A program made the position numbers and the translations under genes. This document shows positions 42,900 through 54,699 of a stretch of DNA of 64,000 nucleotides, one piece after another. The stretch is from Tritrichomonas musculus (lineage: Eukaryota; Parabasalia; Tritrichomonadida; Tritrichomonadidae): NCBI GenBank assembly GCA_039105265.1, contig JAPFFF010000006.1, positions 1,674,001 through 1,738,000 of the forward strand, read 5' to 3'. The number at the start of each line of letters is the position of its first letter. Within the stretch, counting starts at the first letter, position 1. Under the pieces are notes generated by a model that was not told the origin of the DNA, did no database searches, and saw only the letters and a list, made by a program, of their open reading frames with translations.

Positions 42900-45800
42900 A
42901 TGAATAAAGAAGTAGTTGGATCTTTAGCTGAAATGATTTCGCTTATGCTCAATGATTTCGATAAAAATGACGAGGAAACTCAAGTTAGACTTGTTCTCCA
43001 AGTTATCCCATTTTTCCAAGAAATATTTTCAACTATTTCCCCAAACAATCAGAAAAATCAACAACTTCATAAAGCATCTTTTTCTTATTTTAATGCGTGC
43101 AATCATTGCTTAAAATCAATTGTGAAAGATAAAACTGATTTAAAAACTTTTTCTGATTTTTTTGATCAATTTATACGCTCTTGTCTAGTATCCGATTGCG
43201 CAGAACCAATTTCTCAACTAATTTTTGCAATAGTTTCATTAAATAATGAGTCAAATGAAAATTTGCTATTATTTACTCCACCTATTAATTCTTATTTTCT
43301 TGACAAAAATTTAAGATCAGAATTTATCAAAAAAGAAGGGTTTTCATTAGTGTGGGCAACTTATTCTTCAGAAAACAACAATAATCTTGCTCCTTTTGTT
43401 TTTGAGCAATTGATTAATTACCACCAATTCTTTTTCACTCCTTCTTATTTAAAGCAAATTGAGAATTTTTTTACTATGACATCAACAGGATTTAAAAATT
43501 TACCTACACAAAAAGCGCACTTTCTGTTAGGACTTTTTGAAAAAATGGCCTCCGCCAATATTTCATTTTTTGATAATCATTTTGAATCAACATTTGGATT
43601 TAATACTATTTCAAATTATATTTTAGATCACCAAAATGATGACTTTTATAAATATATTGATTATTTATTAAATTTATGCCAAACTGATTTAACCTCAAAA
43701 AATAAAGCAATACCAGCAATAATTACAATACTTTGCTCAGAATCATGCCAAACTCCATTACGAATAAGAATTTTAGAGAGCTTCAAAGGTTTCATTATAA
43801 ACTCTAATATTAAAAAGCAGCCGTTTTCTTCATCAGTTGTTGATTTAATATTAAAATCTATTCATAAAGATGATATAGACTCAGTATTAAAATTACTGTC
43901 TATATGCTTCCAATTATACGTTCAAACTGCGTTTGATACGTCAGAATCCATCAGTTCATTTTTAGCTTTTTTACAACCAGAATATCTTTTGAAATATGAC
44001 ATGACTGATTTTTTTTCACTCTTAGTTTTGGATCCCAAACAAGTTTCAAAGTGTTTAGATGATTTATTTTATATTTCGATTGAAAGTCAGACATTTGAAT
44101 CATTTTCATCTTTGGTTAACAAATATGATAATTTATTTACTTTATTTGCCCAGCATTTCAATGACAACTATGATATTGAAAAAAAGAAAAAATTTTTAAG
44201 ATATTTAATACTCTCTTTCCCATATTATACAAATACAGAAAATGCGAAATCATGCTTATTCTCAATTATTGTTTCCAAAGAAGGCTACAGATACACCGAT
44301 GTTATTTTTGATTACATCGAAGAACTTGCAGAATCAGAAAAAGACATAACTGAAATATTATCTTTGGTTTCAATCATTTTCTCAGAGTCGAGACACTTTT
44401 TACAAGAAAGTGCTAATTGCAAAGTTCAATTCAGGGCAATTTCTTATTATAAAAAATTTGGTATATCTGGCCAAGTTATACTTGATTTTCTATCATCAAT
44501 GGCACAAAATCGATTTGACCCAGTTTTTGATCGACAAATTTCCGAAGAATTGGAAGCAAATAATTATTTTGATATGAATTCGGATCAACTCCTTTTATTT
44601 GCTCTCGGATTGAAGCAAGATCAAGATATATCAAAAGGACACCTTTGTTTCCCGTCACTTCTCGGGATTTGCTCAGATTATAAATTCACAGATCTATATG
44701 ATTTATGGGTTTGTGGCGAAGTTGGTTTATCAGCATGGCTTAAAAATAGCAGAAAATCTATTGATGAATTTCCGTCAATTGTTGATGTAGCATGCACCAA
44801 CATGAAGTTAGAAAATCTCGAAGAACTTTTTGAATATCCATCACTTTTTTCCAAAATTTGTGAAAAAATTGAGAAATATCCATCAATTTATCTGTTCAAG
44901 AAGCATCTTTCAGCTTCTTTTTCAGCTGAAATTCATCCAGGTGTTACCAAAAGTATAGCTTTTTGGTTTAAAGTACTTGAAAATGAGCTGACAAGCCAAA
45001 AACCGACAACAATTTTCCGTATCGGAATTACAGATGTAAGCATCATCAATGATCAAGTAAAAATTGAATCTAGTTTTGTATATAAGATTCAACCACAAAG
45101 TTGGACGTTATGTATCATTAATTTCAACAACAACGATACATTAACGATTTCATTCAATGCCTCCAACTCTCGCAATTTTAAACCATCACTAACAAATTCC
45201 AACTCGATTCTTTTTGGTGGTAAAAATTGTGAGTATAATTGGTCGATTGGAGGATATATCAGATTTTTCAATGAAATTCTTAGCTCAGATAAGCCCATGT
45301 CAATTAAATCGAGCGGAGTTTGTTCCACTAAGTATTTCAATGAGTATAAGCAAAAGATTGCCACCTTAAATAACGTTTCATCGAAAGTGAAAATAATTGT
45401 TCCATATTCACTTTGGAATTACGTCAAAAATGTGAAGGGTTCATTAGATTTTATCTTTAAACAAGCTGTTGATTATGCCATTCAAGACGATCAACACGAA
45501 GAAGCCAAAGATATGATTAGATCATTATGTTACTTGACAGCCAAAAACATTTTTGCTCGAAGTAATGAAAAATTGGCACTTTTTATATCAATACTTTTTA
45601 ATCTTTCACCGGAAGTCATTGATGCTGATATTTTCTCTGAAGTTATTAAAGCTTTTGAGAAGAATTGTGAAAATAATGGCAAATTTGATTGGGAAAGCTT
45701 CCTGATTATGTTTTCAGACAATTTTTGGCTTCTTTCGCATTTACGTGTCAAAGTTATATCAGCCTTATTTAATCTTCTTTCTAAGTATCCAATAGAGAAT

Positions 45801-48800
45801 GATCTACAGAGACAATCATTGATCATTTCTCTATCATCCATTATTTCTGTTGATGAATTTGACCATTCATTGAAAGATGCAGTTCTCGAGATAGTTGAAA
45901 TAATGAATCCCGAACCTCAGCTTATTTTATGTCTATTGACGAGCTATCCGAAGATGCTTCATAGTTTATCAGATATTCCGACCAGGTATGAAATGGAAAG
46001 TGATGATCGAACGATCAAGACTTTCATTCAAATGTTTGCTCGAACTAAGTGCACGAAATTCACACAATATTACTTGTTGACAACTTTACCAGATAAAGAT
46101 TCAGTTCTTTTAGCCACTGCTTTATTACAGATGAAAATCGATAACTTAGAAACAGAATTCATCATTGATAACTGCTATCGTTGTTTTCATATTCCTGAAG
46201 CTTGGATGAATTTGTTATTCCTATGCACCAAGAAATGGTTCCAACTATCAACAGATGATATTGGAAAATTGAATACAATATCATTATCAAACTTCGACAT
46301 GAATTATGCCGACTGTTTCATGAAAATGATTTCTATTCTTTCTTGTTGCTGTTTCCACATGAAAGATCTAAACTTTTGGGTCACTTTTGCTTTAATCTTA
46401 ATTGAAGATTTTGCAAAAATTTGTCATTCAATACCTGAAAAAGTCGTAAAGCAGCCATCTTTCAAGTATTCAATTACACAATTAATGACATTTGGCAAAT
46501 CTTTAGAAAAAGTTGTCTTATTCCCTCCTATTCCTCAATCTAAATCGGCCCAAGAAGCTCTACCTTTCCTTGAGACAAGAGGCTCTCATTTCAAAGAAGA
46601 TGAAGGTGAATCATTTGAAATGGAAGAAATCGAATTGACCCAAAAACCTGACTTGATACCAAATCTCCTTAAATGCGTAATGTCTCTTGTTCCTAAGGAA
46701 ATAAGTATTCGTGGAAACTCTACTTATCCGATAAATCAAGACTACTTACAAGTGATGTATGACCTTTATTATGAAAACCAAAATTTGACAGCAAAAAATT
46801 GGAATGATATGATAGTCAAATCTGTACAAAAATTTGAAAACGTGACATTTGAAAATAATGATAAAATTGAATACTTAGAAAGTAACCCTCTTTATAAAGC
46901 TGTTATTAGACTCTTATCGGCGTTCGTTGCTCATTTTGATATTTTGCATTCAATTATTTTGAATGGTCTCTCAATTTTGCCTAATTCACTTTACATATGC
47001 GCTCGTTATCAGATCGTTTTGAACGCTCTTTCATTGAGCCAATCTAGTCGATCATACAAACCATCCGTAGTTAATCTTGCTTGTGAATCAGCTCTTTGTG
47101 GCTGGTTTAATACAAATTACGTCAAGATTGTATCTAATATATTCACTATCATTTCTCATTATAAAGAAGCAACACCACCTATTTTATACAGTGTTATTAT
47201 ATTCGGATTCGATGTGATTGAAAGTGAAAATATTCCTGAATTCATGCAAGTTATTTCATCATATAAAAATATATTGGTCAACCCTCTTTTACTTCAAAAT
47301 GTAGATGTAACACTTGCTTTTCTTGGTAAAATATTGACAATATTCGGTTCGCTACCTCCTGATTCATTTCTTCCTTTCTTGAAACATTTTTCAAATGCTT
47401 TAAATAGTTCTGATTCTTTAATTCAATTCTGGGGAAAAACTTTCCCTAGAATTCCACTCCGTAACTTGTTGAATCCTATTTCATTACTTGCAAAAGAAGG
47501 GGTTGATGCCTTTATTGATATAATAAATGATAATTCAGAACATTTCAAGAATATAGAAATAATATTAGCCAATTATCTTGAAAAAATGCATAAAGCAATA
47601 TCATTAAATAGAACTAAATTAATAACAAATATTATCGAAAGCAGAGTTCAAAATACAGAAGAATTCATTAATTTTTCAGAAAAAGATATCTTGAATAATT
47701 CACATAAATTTACATTTGATCACACACTTGCTGCTACTTTGCAAACTATTTTCAAGAAAGTATTCGTATTTAGATCTATTCATTCTATTCGTGAACGCGA
47801 ATTGTTCTTATCGACCATTTATAAACTCAAATTTAATAACTCAAGAATTAATTATGATGAAGATTTCCAAGAAACAAAAAGAAAATCCATTTCTTTGTTG
47901 TCTGATCCTGTATATCCTACTAGAAGACTTGTGACATCTTCTCTTGATTATAATCTTCCTCAATATCCAGATGGGTCGATCCAAGATATCTTAGATACAA
48001 CTGAGCCAAAAGTCAAAACTTACAATGAAACTAATAGCTATCCAAAATGTATATCAGACTTATTTATCTATCCATATGATAAATCTAGATTTTTGTTAGC
48101 TTACTCACCATATCAAATTCATCTGAGATTTATTCAATACATAAACATGACTCCACAACAAAATATGTGTCTTCTACAGATTTTGCTGAACCAAGGAAAA
48201 CAATTTAATTTTGTTGCTTCTTGTTCAATTTTATATGGAATTGATACTTTATATGGTATCTTTTTGTCTTGTGATAATTCATTCTTGTTTATCGAGGGTG
48301 TGAAACTCCCGAATAAAAATGAAATCATATTTGAGCCATCTTCTGATTATAGCGTCCAATGTTTCTATCGTTTCATGATTATGTCAGGATATTTCGGGAA
48401 GCCAATGCTTTATCGTGGCCATCTTGTAATGAAGTTAAACTCAGATGAATTAATATACTTTTCACAGCATTACTGGCTTCATAAGCCTTATTCATTTGCA
48501 TTGAACTTCTTGAGAGGTTTCAATTTTGTTTTGAATTTAAATAATAAAAAAGATTTTAGAGCACTCGGATCTATATTCAAAAAAGCGGTATCGCTTTTCT
48601 TTGATAGTGCTCCACCACACTCATTTGCAATCTCACCTATCAACTCAATTCGACTTCTTTCTCTTCAACCAAAAGAAACAGCAAATAAATGGATTAATGG
48701 TGAAATTTCAACTTATACATATTTATGCTTATTAAATAGATTTGGAAAAAGATTGACATGCGATATGACACAGTATCCAGTTTTTCCATGGATTTTATCA

Positions 48801-51137
48801 GATTATACATCTGAAAAAATTGATGACCTTAATGATTCCTCTCTTAGAGATCTTTCACTTCCAATCGGTCAGATCAACAAAGAAAGAGCTATTCACTTCG
48901 ATGAAACATATGAGAGTAGTGAACATGAATATTTTTATGGAAGTCACTATATGCACTTTGGAGTTGTTACTTATTACTTGTTCCGTGTTGATCCATACAG
49001 CTATGTATCCTTTATCTTTCATAAAGGATGGGACCATCCAGCTAGAATGTTCATTGGAGTTCAATTAGCTTGGAAGGCTTCAATTGATTCATCAATCGAT
49101 ATCAAGGAGATAGTTCCGCAGTTCTTTACTGTTCCAGAAATATTTGAAAACGTTTCTTCTTTCCCATTAACACCAATTTTGAATTCATCTCAGAAAACAG
49201 ACAATGTTGAGCTCCCGAATTGGGCTTCAAATCCTCGCGATTTTACTAAAAAAATGCTTCAATTTCTTGAAGATATCAGAGTATCATCTAAGTTTAATAA
49301 TTGGGTTGACTTAATATTTGGTGAAAAAGCTCGTGGACAAAGTGCCATTGCTGCTAAAAATCTATTTCCATCATATTGCTATGCTAAACCAACCTCGCAT
49401 ACATTTTTTGAAGAGTTTACAGGTGATGACGAAGATAATAAAGAAGATGACTATGTTGATGATGTTTTAAAGGCAGCTAATGCAATTAAAATCATGAACT
49501 TTGGACAATGTCCACAGCAATTGTTCACAAAGCTACATCCAACAATCAAATACGAAGATTGCCAATGGAATACTGTCCTTAGTTCATCAAATTGGCAAAT
49601 TTTGAGATCAGAATCATTTTCAATGCCTCCAGTTTTATCTTTCATTGGACAATCTTCAGTGTTTACATCAAATTTCCCATTAGATAAAACCGCCTTTTTG
49701 CCAAATGGCCAATATGTTGTTTTAAAGAGCAATAAAGTAGTTGTGGGTAAACCAACAACTGCTACTAATATATTCTTCGATATTGATTATGATAACGCTT
49801 GTAGTAATGATTATTTCAATTCATCAATATCTGTATCATCTGACGGTTTATATTTATGCATTGCTCGAAACGAAGGTACAATTTCACTTTTCAGACTCTA
49901 CTATTCAAATAAAGGCGAAGTTAAATCAATCAGTTTAATTCATACTTTTGAAACCGAACCTGGAGTTTCAACAACAGCTATTTCTTCTGAACATTTTATT
50001 ATATTCGCTTCGAATGATAAGACCATTTATCAGTATGATATCGGGCTACTCAAGGAATTAAATGATATAATTGAGTTACCATTCACCATTAATCGAATTG
50101 AAATTGATGAAATAGCAGCTCTTATTCTTGTCTTTGGTGATAAAGAAGTAGCTGTTTGTTCCATCAGTGGTGAAATTCTTGTTATTGGATCAACAGGTGA
50201 ATTTGAAAGAATGTCACTCTTTGATACTCAAATAAGCAATGGATTAGCTGATGAATTTGATGAAATGCTTAATATTCATTTATCTCCCAATTCAAGCAGC
50301 AGTTTACGAAGTTCATCTAATAACAGTGTGAATTTATCTTCAACATCCAGTTTTCGTAATAGTTCAAGCTCCAATTTAAGTCCAGGTTCGTACTCAGGTT
50401 TTTCAAATAGTTCAATTTTGAATTTGAGTGCGAAGTCAAGCGCCATTTTCCGCAGTAGTGCAAATTCAAACGTGAATTTTAATTTGACCAGTTCTAATGG
50501 TAATTTATTTAATGATAATCATTCAGAGGCCTCTACCTTAGACAACATAAGATTTGATACTGTAGAAGCTGCCGAGCCAGAAAAATCAAAAGGCAGGAAA
50601 ATCACTGCAGTAGCACTTTCAAGGCTTCCAGAACACTTTACAAATAGATTCTTTATCCTAGGTTATGACGATGGTTCGATTGATTTCTGGACCATATCTT
50701 TTTCAGGCACAGAAAGTTGTAATCTTGTTAAATTACGAAGTGAACATATATCTGTTAACCCAATAATGACTATTTCTGTTTCAACCAAGGCTCAAAGAAT
50801 GATTGTTGGAACTCAAAATTGTATAAGACACCTTGAAGTAATACATTCAAATCTTCCTCCTCTTAAGAAAGAGCAATTTGCAGCAGTTTGCATAAATTGT
50901 AAATGCGATATACGTAAAAATGCTATCGTTTGCTCAAAATGTGGAAGATTTGTTTGCCAAAAATGTTGCAAAAAAGATCCAAGCACCTTGAAATCATCAT
51001 ATGTTTGCTCCATATGCTTGGATAAGCAAGATTCACCAGTAAAAATCGAAGTCGATCAGCGGATTGAAAGTGAATTAAATGGCGATAAAGAAATTAAAGG
51101 AAATGAAGATGGAAATATTAAAAATGAGAATAATTAA
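42804..51137 (+). CDS. Giant BEACH-WD40-FYVE-like protein (WDFY3/ALFY layout)
   Basis: An open frame of 2777 codons. The first 32 codons include a poly-T-derived FFFFF run, so the ATG at 42900 (MNKEVVGSLAEMISLM, 2745 residues) is the better start. Residues to about 1900 are helical armadillo-like; a concanavalin/LamG-like sheet may lie near 700-830 (SIAFWFKVLEN). The PH-BEACH region ends in BEACH motifs from about 2045: YGSHYMHFGVVTYYLFR, HPARMFIGVQLAWK, IVPQFFTVPEIFEN, LPNWASNPRDF and WVDLIFGEKARG. Degenerate WD40 repeats follow, broken by a Ser/Asn-rich linker (about 2495-2570). The C terminus has four CxxC pairs (CINCKC ... CSICLD, about 2695-2740), a FYVE-like finger without the RHHCR core. 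BEACH proteins act in vesicle traffic and autophagy. Confidence 0.93.
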   Translation: MNSTLKKRNYSKVFILSIFFCFFFFFYQKIVNMNKEVVGSLAEMISLMLNDFDKNDEETQVRLVLQVIPFFQEIFSTISPNNQKNQQLHKASFSYFNACNHCLKSIVKDKTDLKTFSDFFDQFIRSCLVSDCAEPISQLIFAIVSLNNESNENLLLFTPPINSYFLDKNLRSEFIKKEGFSLVWATYSSENNNNLAPFVFEQLINYHQFFFTPSYLKQIENFFTMTSTGFKNLPTQKAHFLLGLFEKMASANISFFDNHFESTFGFNTISNYILDHQNDDFYKYIDYLLNLCQTDLTSKNKAIPAIITILCSESCQTPLRIRILESFKGFIINSNIKKQPFSSSVVDLILKSIHKDDIDSVLKLLSICFQLYVQTAFDTSESISSFLAFLQPEYLLKYDMTDFFSLLVLDPKQVSKCLDDLFYISIESQTFESFSSLVNKYDNLFTLFAQHFNDNYDIEKKKKFLRYLILSFPYYTNTENAKSCLFSIIVSKEGYRYTDVIFDYIEELAESEKDITEILSLVSIIFSESRHFLQESANCKVQFRAISYYKKFGISGQVILDFLSSMAQNRFDPVFDRQISEELEANNYFDMNSDQLLLFALGLKQDQDISKGHLCFPSLLGICSDYKFTDLYDLWVCGEVGLSAWLKNSRKSIDEFPSIVDVACTNMKLENLEELFEYPSLFSKICEKIEKYPSIYLFKKHLSASFSAEIHPGVTKSIAFWFKVLENELTSQKPTTIFRIGITDVSIINDQVKIESSFVYKIQPQSWTLCIINFNNNDTLTISFNASNSRNFKPSLTNSNSILFGGKNCEYNWSIGGYIRFFNEILSSDKPMSIKSSGVCSTKYFNEYKQKIATLNNVSSKVKIIVPYSLWNYVKNVKGSLDFIFKQAVDYAIQDDQHEEAKDMIRSLCYLTAKNIFARSNEKLALFISILFNLSPEVIDADIFSEVIKAFEKNCENNGKFDWESFLIMFSDNFWLLSHLRVKVISALFNLLSKYPIENDLQRQSLIISLSSIISVDEFDHSLKDAVLEIVEIMNPEPQLILCLLTSYPKMLHSLSDIPTRYEMESDDRTIKTFIQMFARTKCTKFTQYYLLTTLPDKDSVLLATALLQMKIDNLETEFIIDNCYRCFHIPEAWMNLLFLCTKKWFQLSTDDIGKLNTISLSNFDMNYADCFMKMISILSCCCFHMKDLNFWVTFALILIEDFAKICHSIPEKVVKQPSFKYSITQLMTFGKSLEKVVLFPPIPQSKSAQEALPFLETRGSHFKEDEGESFEMEEIELTQKPDLIPNLLKCVMSLVPKEISIRGNSTYPINQDYLQVMYDLYYENQNLTAKNWNDMIVKSVQKFENVTFENNDKIEYLESNPLYKAVIRLLSAFVAHFDILHSIILNGLSILPNSLYICARYQIVLNALSLSQSSRSYKPSVVNLACESALCGWFNTNYVKIVSNIFTIISHYKEATPPILYSVIIFGFDVIESENIPEFMQVISSYKNILVNPLLLQNVDVTLAFLGKILTIFGSLPPDSFLPFLKHFSNALNSSDSLIQFWGKTFPRIPLRNLLNPISLLAKEGVDAFIDIINDNSEHFKNIEIILANYLEKMHKAISLNRTKLITNIIESRVQNTEEFINFSEKDILNNSHKFTFDHTLAATLQTIFKKVFVFRSIHSIRERELFLSTIYKLKFNNSRINYDEDFQETKRKSISLLSDPVYPTRRLVTSSLDYNLPQYPDGSIQDILDTTEPKVKTYNETNSYPKCISDLFIYPYDKSRFLLAYSPYQIHLRFIQYINMTPQQNMCLLQILLNQGKQFNFVASCSILYGIDTLYGIFLSCDNSFLFIEGVKLPNKNEIIFEPSSDYSVQCFYRFMIMSGYFGKPMLYRGHLVMKLNSDELIYFSQHYWLHKPYSFALNFLRGFNFVLNLNNKKDFRALGSIFKKAVSLFFDSAPPHSFAISPINSIRLLSLQPKETANKWINGEISTYTYLCLLNRFGKRLTCDMTQYPVFPWILSDYTSEKIDDLNDSSLRDLSLPIGQINKERAIHFDETYESSEHEYFYGSHYMHFGVVTYYLFRVDPYSYVSFIFHKGWDHPARMFIGVQLAWKASIDSSIDIKEIVPQFFTVPEIFENVSSFPLTPILNSSQKTDNVELPNWASNPRDFTKKMLQFLEDIRVSSKFNNWVDLIFGEKARGQSAIAAKNLFPSYCYAKPTSHTFFEEFTGDDEDNKEDDYVDDVLKAANAIKIMNFGQCPQQLFTKLHPTIKYEDCQWNTVLSSSNWQILRSESFSMPPVLSFIGQSSVFTSNFPLDKTAFLPNGQYVVLKSNKVVVGKPTTATNIFFDIDYDNACSNDYFNSSISVSSDGLYLCIARNEGTISLFRLYYSNKGEVKSISLIHTFETEPGVSTTAISSEHFIIFASNDKTIYQYDIGLLKELNDIIELPFTINRIEIDEIAALILVFGDKEVAVCSISGEILVIGSTGEFERMSLFDTQISNGLADEFDEMLNIHLSPNSSSSLRSSSNNSVNLSSTSSFRNSSSSNLSPGSYSGFSNSSILNLSAKSSAIFRSSANSNVNFNLTSSNGNLFNDNHSEASTLDNIRFDTVEAAEPEKSKGRKITAVALSRLPEHFTNRFFILGYDDGSIDFWTISFSGTESCNLVKLRSEHISVNPIMTISVSTKAQRMIVGTQNCIRHLEVIHSNLPPLKKEQFAAVCINCKCDIRKNAIVCSKCGRFVCQKCCKKDPSTLKSSYVCSICLDKQDSPVKIEVDQRIESELNGDKEIKGNEDGNIKNENN

Positions 51138-51315
51138 TTGACATGAGATTTGTATTGTTTAAAATAAATAACAAAATTAAATATCTTTTCATATACATTT
51201 TTTTTCTCCTTTTCGACAACCATTGTATTCATTTATTTTTATGGTGGCAAAAATCGCCCAAATGTGCATTTTTATAAAATATGTGCCAAAATGTTGGTAT
51301 ATCCAAAAAAAAAAA

Positions 51316-54140
51316 AGAGGTGCGGACACCTAATTTACATTTTTAACGTTTATAAAAATATGTATATCTTTTTATGTATTAATAATTACTAAATAACATT
51401 TTGATATTATATTATAGTGCACTTATTTTATATATTTATTATTTAAATGTTTTAAAATATCATTTATATAAGTTATAATAACACAAACAAGTATCCTATG
51501 AAAATAACCCAATCCAGCCACCTGATGGATGGATTGAATTTATAATGATTAATTATTATATATATTGGAAATTAATGATTAATTATGCATTTTATTATTT
51601 TAAAAATATTTCATATTTTGTTAAAAAGTTCATTTTAATGAATTTTTACATATTTTTTTGAAATATCTAAATAAATAAAGAATTTATTTAGATTTTAATT
51701 ACATTTAGATATATTACATTTAATTTAATAAAGATATGCCAAATTTAGTTTAATTTGATTCAGGGGGCTGAGCTGCAAAAATCAATTTTAAAATCATAAA
51801 CATTAATAACGATTTTTTTTCAATAAAAAATTTTTATTAAAATATTAAGCAAATATCTTTTTATATTTATATGTATATCATAGATTATATAACTTTTAAT
51901 AATATTATATATACTATAAAAATGTTTAAAATAAATATAAACAATTAATAAACTTTATATAACTGTATATTCTAAATATTGAACAATTATAATTTCAAAG
52001 CGCTTTTCATAAAATGTTAATTTGAGAGAAATGAAATAAATAATTTTCTTTATATATTTTGAAGTTTAATTAAAATTTAAATCAAATGTAGAAAGTTTTT
52101 TTTCATTAATTTTTTTTTCATAAATTTTGAATAAAAAAATCTTCGAGAATAAAATTGAGAATATAGTAAATAATAATTGAGAGTCGTTGCATTTAAATTC
52201 ATATCTTAATATGTAATTTATTATTTTATTATATTATAATTATTATATGATATATATAAAATATATAACAATTATATATTAATAATATAATTTTAAAATA
52301 CTTTTTTTTATTAAATTTGGCCCATTTTCATTTTCTCAATTTTTTTTTGGGAAAGGTATGGAAACTTCTATCCACTCGACAGATCATTTTTCTTTCAAAA
52401 TATAATTTTTAAATGACAGTATTAATGATAAATATAATATAAAAATGACATATTTTTCGAGAGGAATTTAAGATAAAAATCAATTATTTTTTTGTAAAAA
52501 ATTGAATCCTAATCTGGTTATCCTAATTCAAAAAACAATCTTTTTTTAATTATATTATTTTTAAATATAATTATATAAGTAATTTATATTTCATGAGGAA
52601 GAACTCGAAATTTATCATTTTTTATATTTATATCACAAGTGATATGAATTATTTTAACCTAAAAGGCGAATTTTTTTTACCTAAAAGGCGAATTTCAAAA
52701 TTTTGAAAATTATGAGTTTATACAGGAAATTGTTTTCTAATTTTCTTCATATTGATATCAAAAATTCTATTCCCAATTCGTTCAAATCACTTTTTCCATT
52801 TTAATTGTTGATTATACATCATGGATAAGCAAACCAAGCAAAGATTATTCATTTTTAATATTTTTTCCTAAAACTCAAGCAAATTCGCCAAATTTACTAA
52901 ATAAAAGCGATTTACAAAATAACTATCGTAAAAATTCCAGCACATAGTTGGCAGATGAAAAAACTATCGATAATTTATTTGTTTATAAGGATAATAAAAA
53001 AAACTGGAATTAATAAAAGAATTATTTTGTAAAACGATCTTATTTAGTGAGTTTTTTGAATTTGTTTGAGCTTTAGGAAAAGACATTCTAAAATAATTAT
53101 CTTTGCATGGTTTGCTTTTCCACGTTGCGCTGGGATATACCTAAGAATTGTTTTGTAAACTACTCTTATTTAGTTATTTTGTTGAGTTTATTTGTGTCTT
53201 TGGAAGAATTACTTTAAAAAAATAAATTAACCTTTTTGGTCAAAAAATTTTCATCTTTATTGGTCAATAATAAAATTCATATCATCAATGATATGAACTA
53301 TACAAAAAATTGATAACATCATATAAGATCTCCAAATCCACTCGAAAAACATGGCCTTTTTTTTATATTATTTTCTAATAAATAAAAAAATGAAGAACAT
53401 ATAAAATAACTAAAAACTTTTGTCGACTCGCTCATCTTTAAATTGATTTTTTCTTAAAAAAACATTTTTTTCTCATTATGCATTTTATGAAATTTGAATT
53501 AAGCACTTTCATGCTATTTTTAAATATGTTAATAATATGATAAAGCAATATTAGACATGTATTAAACTTTGATGAGGTTTTTTCCGTTGATCAATAATTG
53601 CCAATTTTTGGATTTCATTTTTTTCTTGTTTTTCGGTAATAAAATTAAAATTATATTTTTTTGATTTTATAATTATTCTATAAATATTATATACATCACG
53701 ATGGACTGATTTTTAATAATAAATGATCAATATTCGAGCTTTTTTTGCATAAAATAAAATTGAATTGAAAAAGAGTTTCCATACCTTTTTTTTGGGCCAA
53801 TTTAAGTGGAAACTATATCATACATTAATAATTAAATAATAACAAACGAGACTCATTTTTTTAAATAGTATAAAAATGATTTTTATCATGTTTTTATTAC
53901 TTTTTTTCTTCTAAATAATAGATTTTTCTATTAATTATATAATTTCTATAGTTTACATATTTTTATTTTTTTTTCAGTGGTTTATATTTTTCTACCTCAG
54001 AAAAAAAATCATATATCACCACAAGTCGGCCCCGTGGACGAAAATAAAAAATAATTATATCATTATAATGCTCGTAAAAAATAATTAATATATGCAAATT
54101 TTGGTGCGAATCTAAATCACTTCACCCTGTCCGCACCTCT
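51316..54140. mobile_element. Outer ORF-less transposon with 13-bp inverted ends
   Basis: AGAGGTGCGGACA at 51316-51328 has an exact inverted partner at 54128-54140, both conspicuous against AT-rich surroundings and both set in A runs (which could hide a target duplication). The interior has no ORF of note. It contains another transposon (52352-53788), so the original was about 1.38 kb. A non-autonomous DNA transposon of hAT- or MULE-like size; superfamily not decided. Confidence 0.6.
52352..53788. mobile_element. Inner nested transposon with 8-bp target duplication
   Basis: AAAGGTATGGAAACT at 52352-52366 has an exact inverted partner ending at 53788. TTTTTGGG flanks it on both sides (52344-52351 and 53789-53796), an 8-bp target duplication as made by hAT transposases (9 bp, as in MULEs, is also possible with the T run). 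It has no ORF. Inside, ACCTAAAAGGCGAATTT occurs twice at 52655-52695, and a diverged segment of about 64 bases occurs twice (about 53020 and 53145). A non-autonomous element that inserted into the outer one. Confidence 0.7.
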
Positions 54141-54151
54141 AAAAAAAAAAT

Positions 54152-54235
54152 AAACTTAAATCAAAAACGATAATACACCCATGGTGAAATTTAATTCAAT
54201 TTTGACCAGAAGTGTATTATCGTTTTTGATTCAAG

Positions 54236-54238
<3 letters not shown>
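54152..54238. mobile_element. Hairpin MITE, 87 bp
   Basis: Arms of 27 bases (AAACTTAAATCAAAAACGAT... and its inverse) differ at one position and enclose a 33-base loop. TA precedes it and a T/A run follows. It sits 11 bases outside the 51316-54140 element. A solo foldback MITE. Confidence 0.65.

Positions 54239-54242
<4 letters not shown>

Positions 54243-54270
<28 letters not shown>
54243..54270. repeat. Poly-A run (28 A)
   Basis: Uninterrupted A tract after the hairpin MITE. Confidence 0.9.
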
Positions 54271-54271
<1 letters not shown>

Positions 54272-54695
54272 TATAGATTATCAATTTATAATGCTTTGCC
54301 ATCGTATTTATATATTAATTTTTAAATAAATATATAAAAATTAATAATTTATAAAAAATGAAAGAGATAAATATATTTTAAAAAAAAAATATTAAAATTT
54401 ATTCAATTTTTTTCTTTTCATAGAAAAATGAATAGATAAAAAATTTATTTATCTTATGTAAAAACAATAAATCTACGATATTAAACAACATAATAATATA
54501 TATTTTATATATAGGTATGAGATGTAATTATATTGAGCGTAAATAAAAAAAAGGCTAATTTTCTGAAGTATTCAAAAATTGAGTATTCATTGACCTTACA
54601 TTTGACCTAGGTGAAATGTTTATAATTCTATTTTATTCAAAAAGATTGATAAAATAAATTTAACCTTTCATTAGCCATTAACTTTTTATTCAGAA
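54271..54695. other. AT-rich spacer, no gene seen
   Basis: Low-complexity AT sequence between the MITE and the kinase relic. Confidence 0.5.
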
Positions 54696-54699
54696 TTGT

